A stretch of 6,319 nt of DNA from contig JAATGI010000345.1 of the NCBI GenBank assembly GCA_015654725.1, positions 1 through 6,319 on the forward strand, given 5' to 3'. Shown here piece by piece: positions 5,822 to 6,319 of this stretch. A model generated the notes under the pieces. That model saw only the letters and a list, made by a program, of their open reading frames with translations. It did no database searches and was not told the DNA's origin. Source of the DNA: Rhodospirillales bacterium. GTDB taxonomy: Bacteria; Pseudomonadota; Alphaproteobacteria; ATCC43930; CGMCC-115725. Numbering within the stretch: the stretch's first letter is position 1; every line of letters begins with the position of its first letter. Made by a program: the position numbers and the translations under genes.

Positions 5822-6319
5822 TTATCCCTCCGGAACCCCGGCCTTACGCAAGCCCTCGAAAACGCGTTCAGCCTGCCCGCGCCACGTCGGATCCTCAGTC
5901 AAGACACTAAGTATTTCGCGTTCGCGACGGACCGTGAAGGCCGGATCGAGCGCCAGTCCCTCGCGCACCGCCGCGCGGGCCTCTTCCTGCCGGCCGAGAT
6001 GCGCCAAGGCGGCCGCGAGAAAGAAATGCGTGACGGGAAGATTTCGATTGGCCTCGATCGATCGGCGCGCCCACGCCGCGGCGTTTTCGTTCTCGCCGAG
6101 GCCGAGCTTGGCGAGGCTGGCGACCATCGCCCAGATATAGACGTTGCTGTCGCGGGGCGAGAGGCGCAGGCCCTCGCGGACATGGCCCTCGGTTTCTTCG
6201 GCGCGGCCGATGGTCATCTTGGCGGCGGCGAGGACGCCGGCCTGGGCATGCGCCAAATTTGGATCCAGCGCCAAGGCCCGCTCGGCTTCGGCGATCGCTT
6301 GAGGGCCGCGCATGGTGTG
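5822..6319 (-). CDS. TPR-repeat protein, C-terminal part (5' end outside window)
   Basis: The frame is open to the window edge (His-Thr before the Met at 6313), so the N-terminus is missing and only 165 residues are seen. They contain tandem tetratricopeptide repeats: 'AIAEAERALALDPNLAHAQAG', 'GRAEETEGHVREGLRLSPRD', 'ENAAAWARRSIEANRNLPVTHFFLAAALAHLG' and 'EEARAAVREGLALDPAF'. The end 'RVFEGLRKAGVPEG' matches, from memory, the C-terminus of large alphaproteobacterial TPR proteins that begin with a class III adenylate/guanylate cyclase or a winged-helix DNA-binding domain ('RiyeGmRkAGvPEG'). Which N-terminal domain is present here cannot be seen. TPRs mediate protein contacts. A 64-nt gap with an inverted repeat separates it from the 633-aa gene; whether it shares that operon is unclear. 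Confidence 0.85.
   Translation of the reverse strand, partial: HTMRGPQAIAEAERALALDPNLAHAQAGVLAAAKMTIGRAEETEGHVREGLRLSPRDSNVYIWAMVASLAKLGLGENENAAAWARRSIEANRNLPVTHFFLAAALAHLGRQEEARAAVREGLALDPAFTVRREREILSVLTEDPTWRGQAERVFEGLRKAGVPEG

Overview
This is a GC-rich window with dense coding, tight intergenic gaps and long antisense shadow frames. The protein content points to an alphaproteobacterium of the Rhodospirillales/Hyphomicrobiales type: a DUF5681-type protein, a Tat-exported MsrP, a thioredoxin reductase followed directly by an LsrB/VtlR-type LysR regulator, and a TPR protein with the C-terminus seen in multi-domain alphaproteobacterial proteins. The genus cannot be fixed from the sequence alone.

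Layout. The left third is on the plus strand. It holds the 3' end of a DUF5681-like gene (1-312), then msrP, the periplasmic molybdopterin methionine-sulfoxide reductase (429-1412). Next come an intergenic stretch with a strong GC hairpin (1449-1468) and a small exported protein with a Tyr/Pro-rich middle and a two-cysteine C-terminal motif (1582-1950). The right two thirds are on the minus strand and read right to left: the C-terminal part of a TPR protein (5822-6319, cut by the window edge), a 64-nt gap with a perfect 8-bp inverted repeat, a 633-residue protein of unknown function (3856-5757), trxB (2865-3845), and an LsrB/VtlR-like LysR regulator (1961-2863). The two blocks converge with only 10 nt between stop codons.

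How the genes fit together. The 633-aa gene, trxB and lysR are separated by 10 nt and 1 nt and almost certainly share a transcript. TrxB would supply reduced thioredoxin in the cytoplasm. The LysR protein belongs to a lineage linked in rhizobia to oxidative stress and envelope control. MsrP repairs oxidised methionines in the periplasm, so the window has a loose redox theme. MsrP does not use thioredoxin, however, and its usual membrane partner MsrQ is not here.

Most worth a second look: the unrecognised 633-aa protein, which seems built from about four diverged beta-rich modules and is coupled to trxB; a Gly-to-Arg change in the NADPH-binding glycine motif of TrxB; the complete absence of cysteines in the LsrB-like regulator beside trxB; and the dyad at 5788-5812. 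No mobile element, CRISPR array, tRNA or rRNA was seen. Nothing here amounts to a clearly new defence or biosynthetic system.
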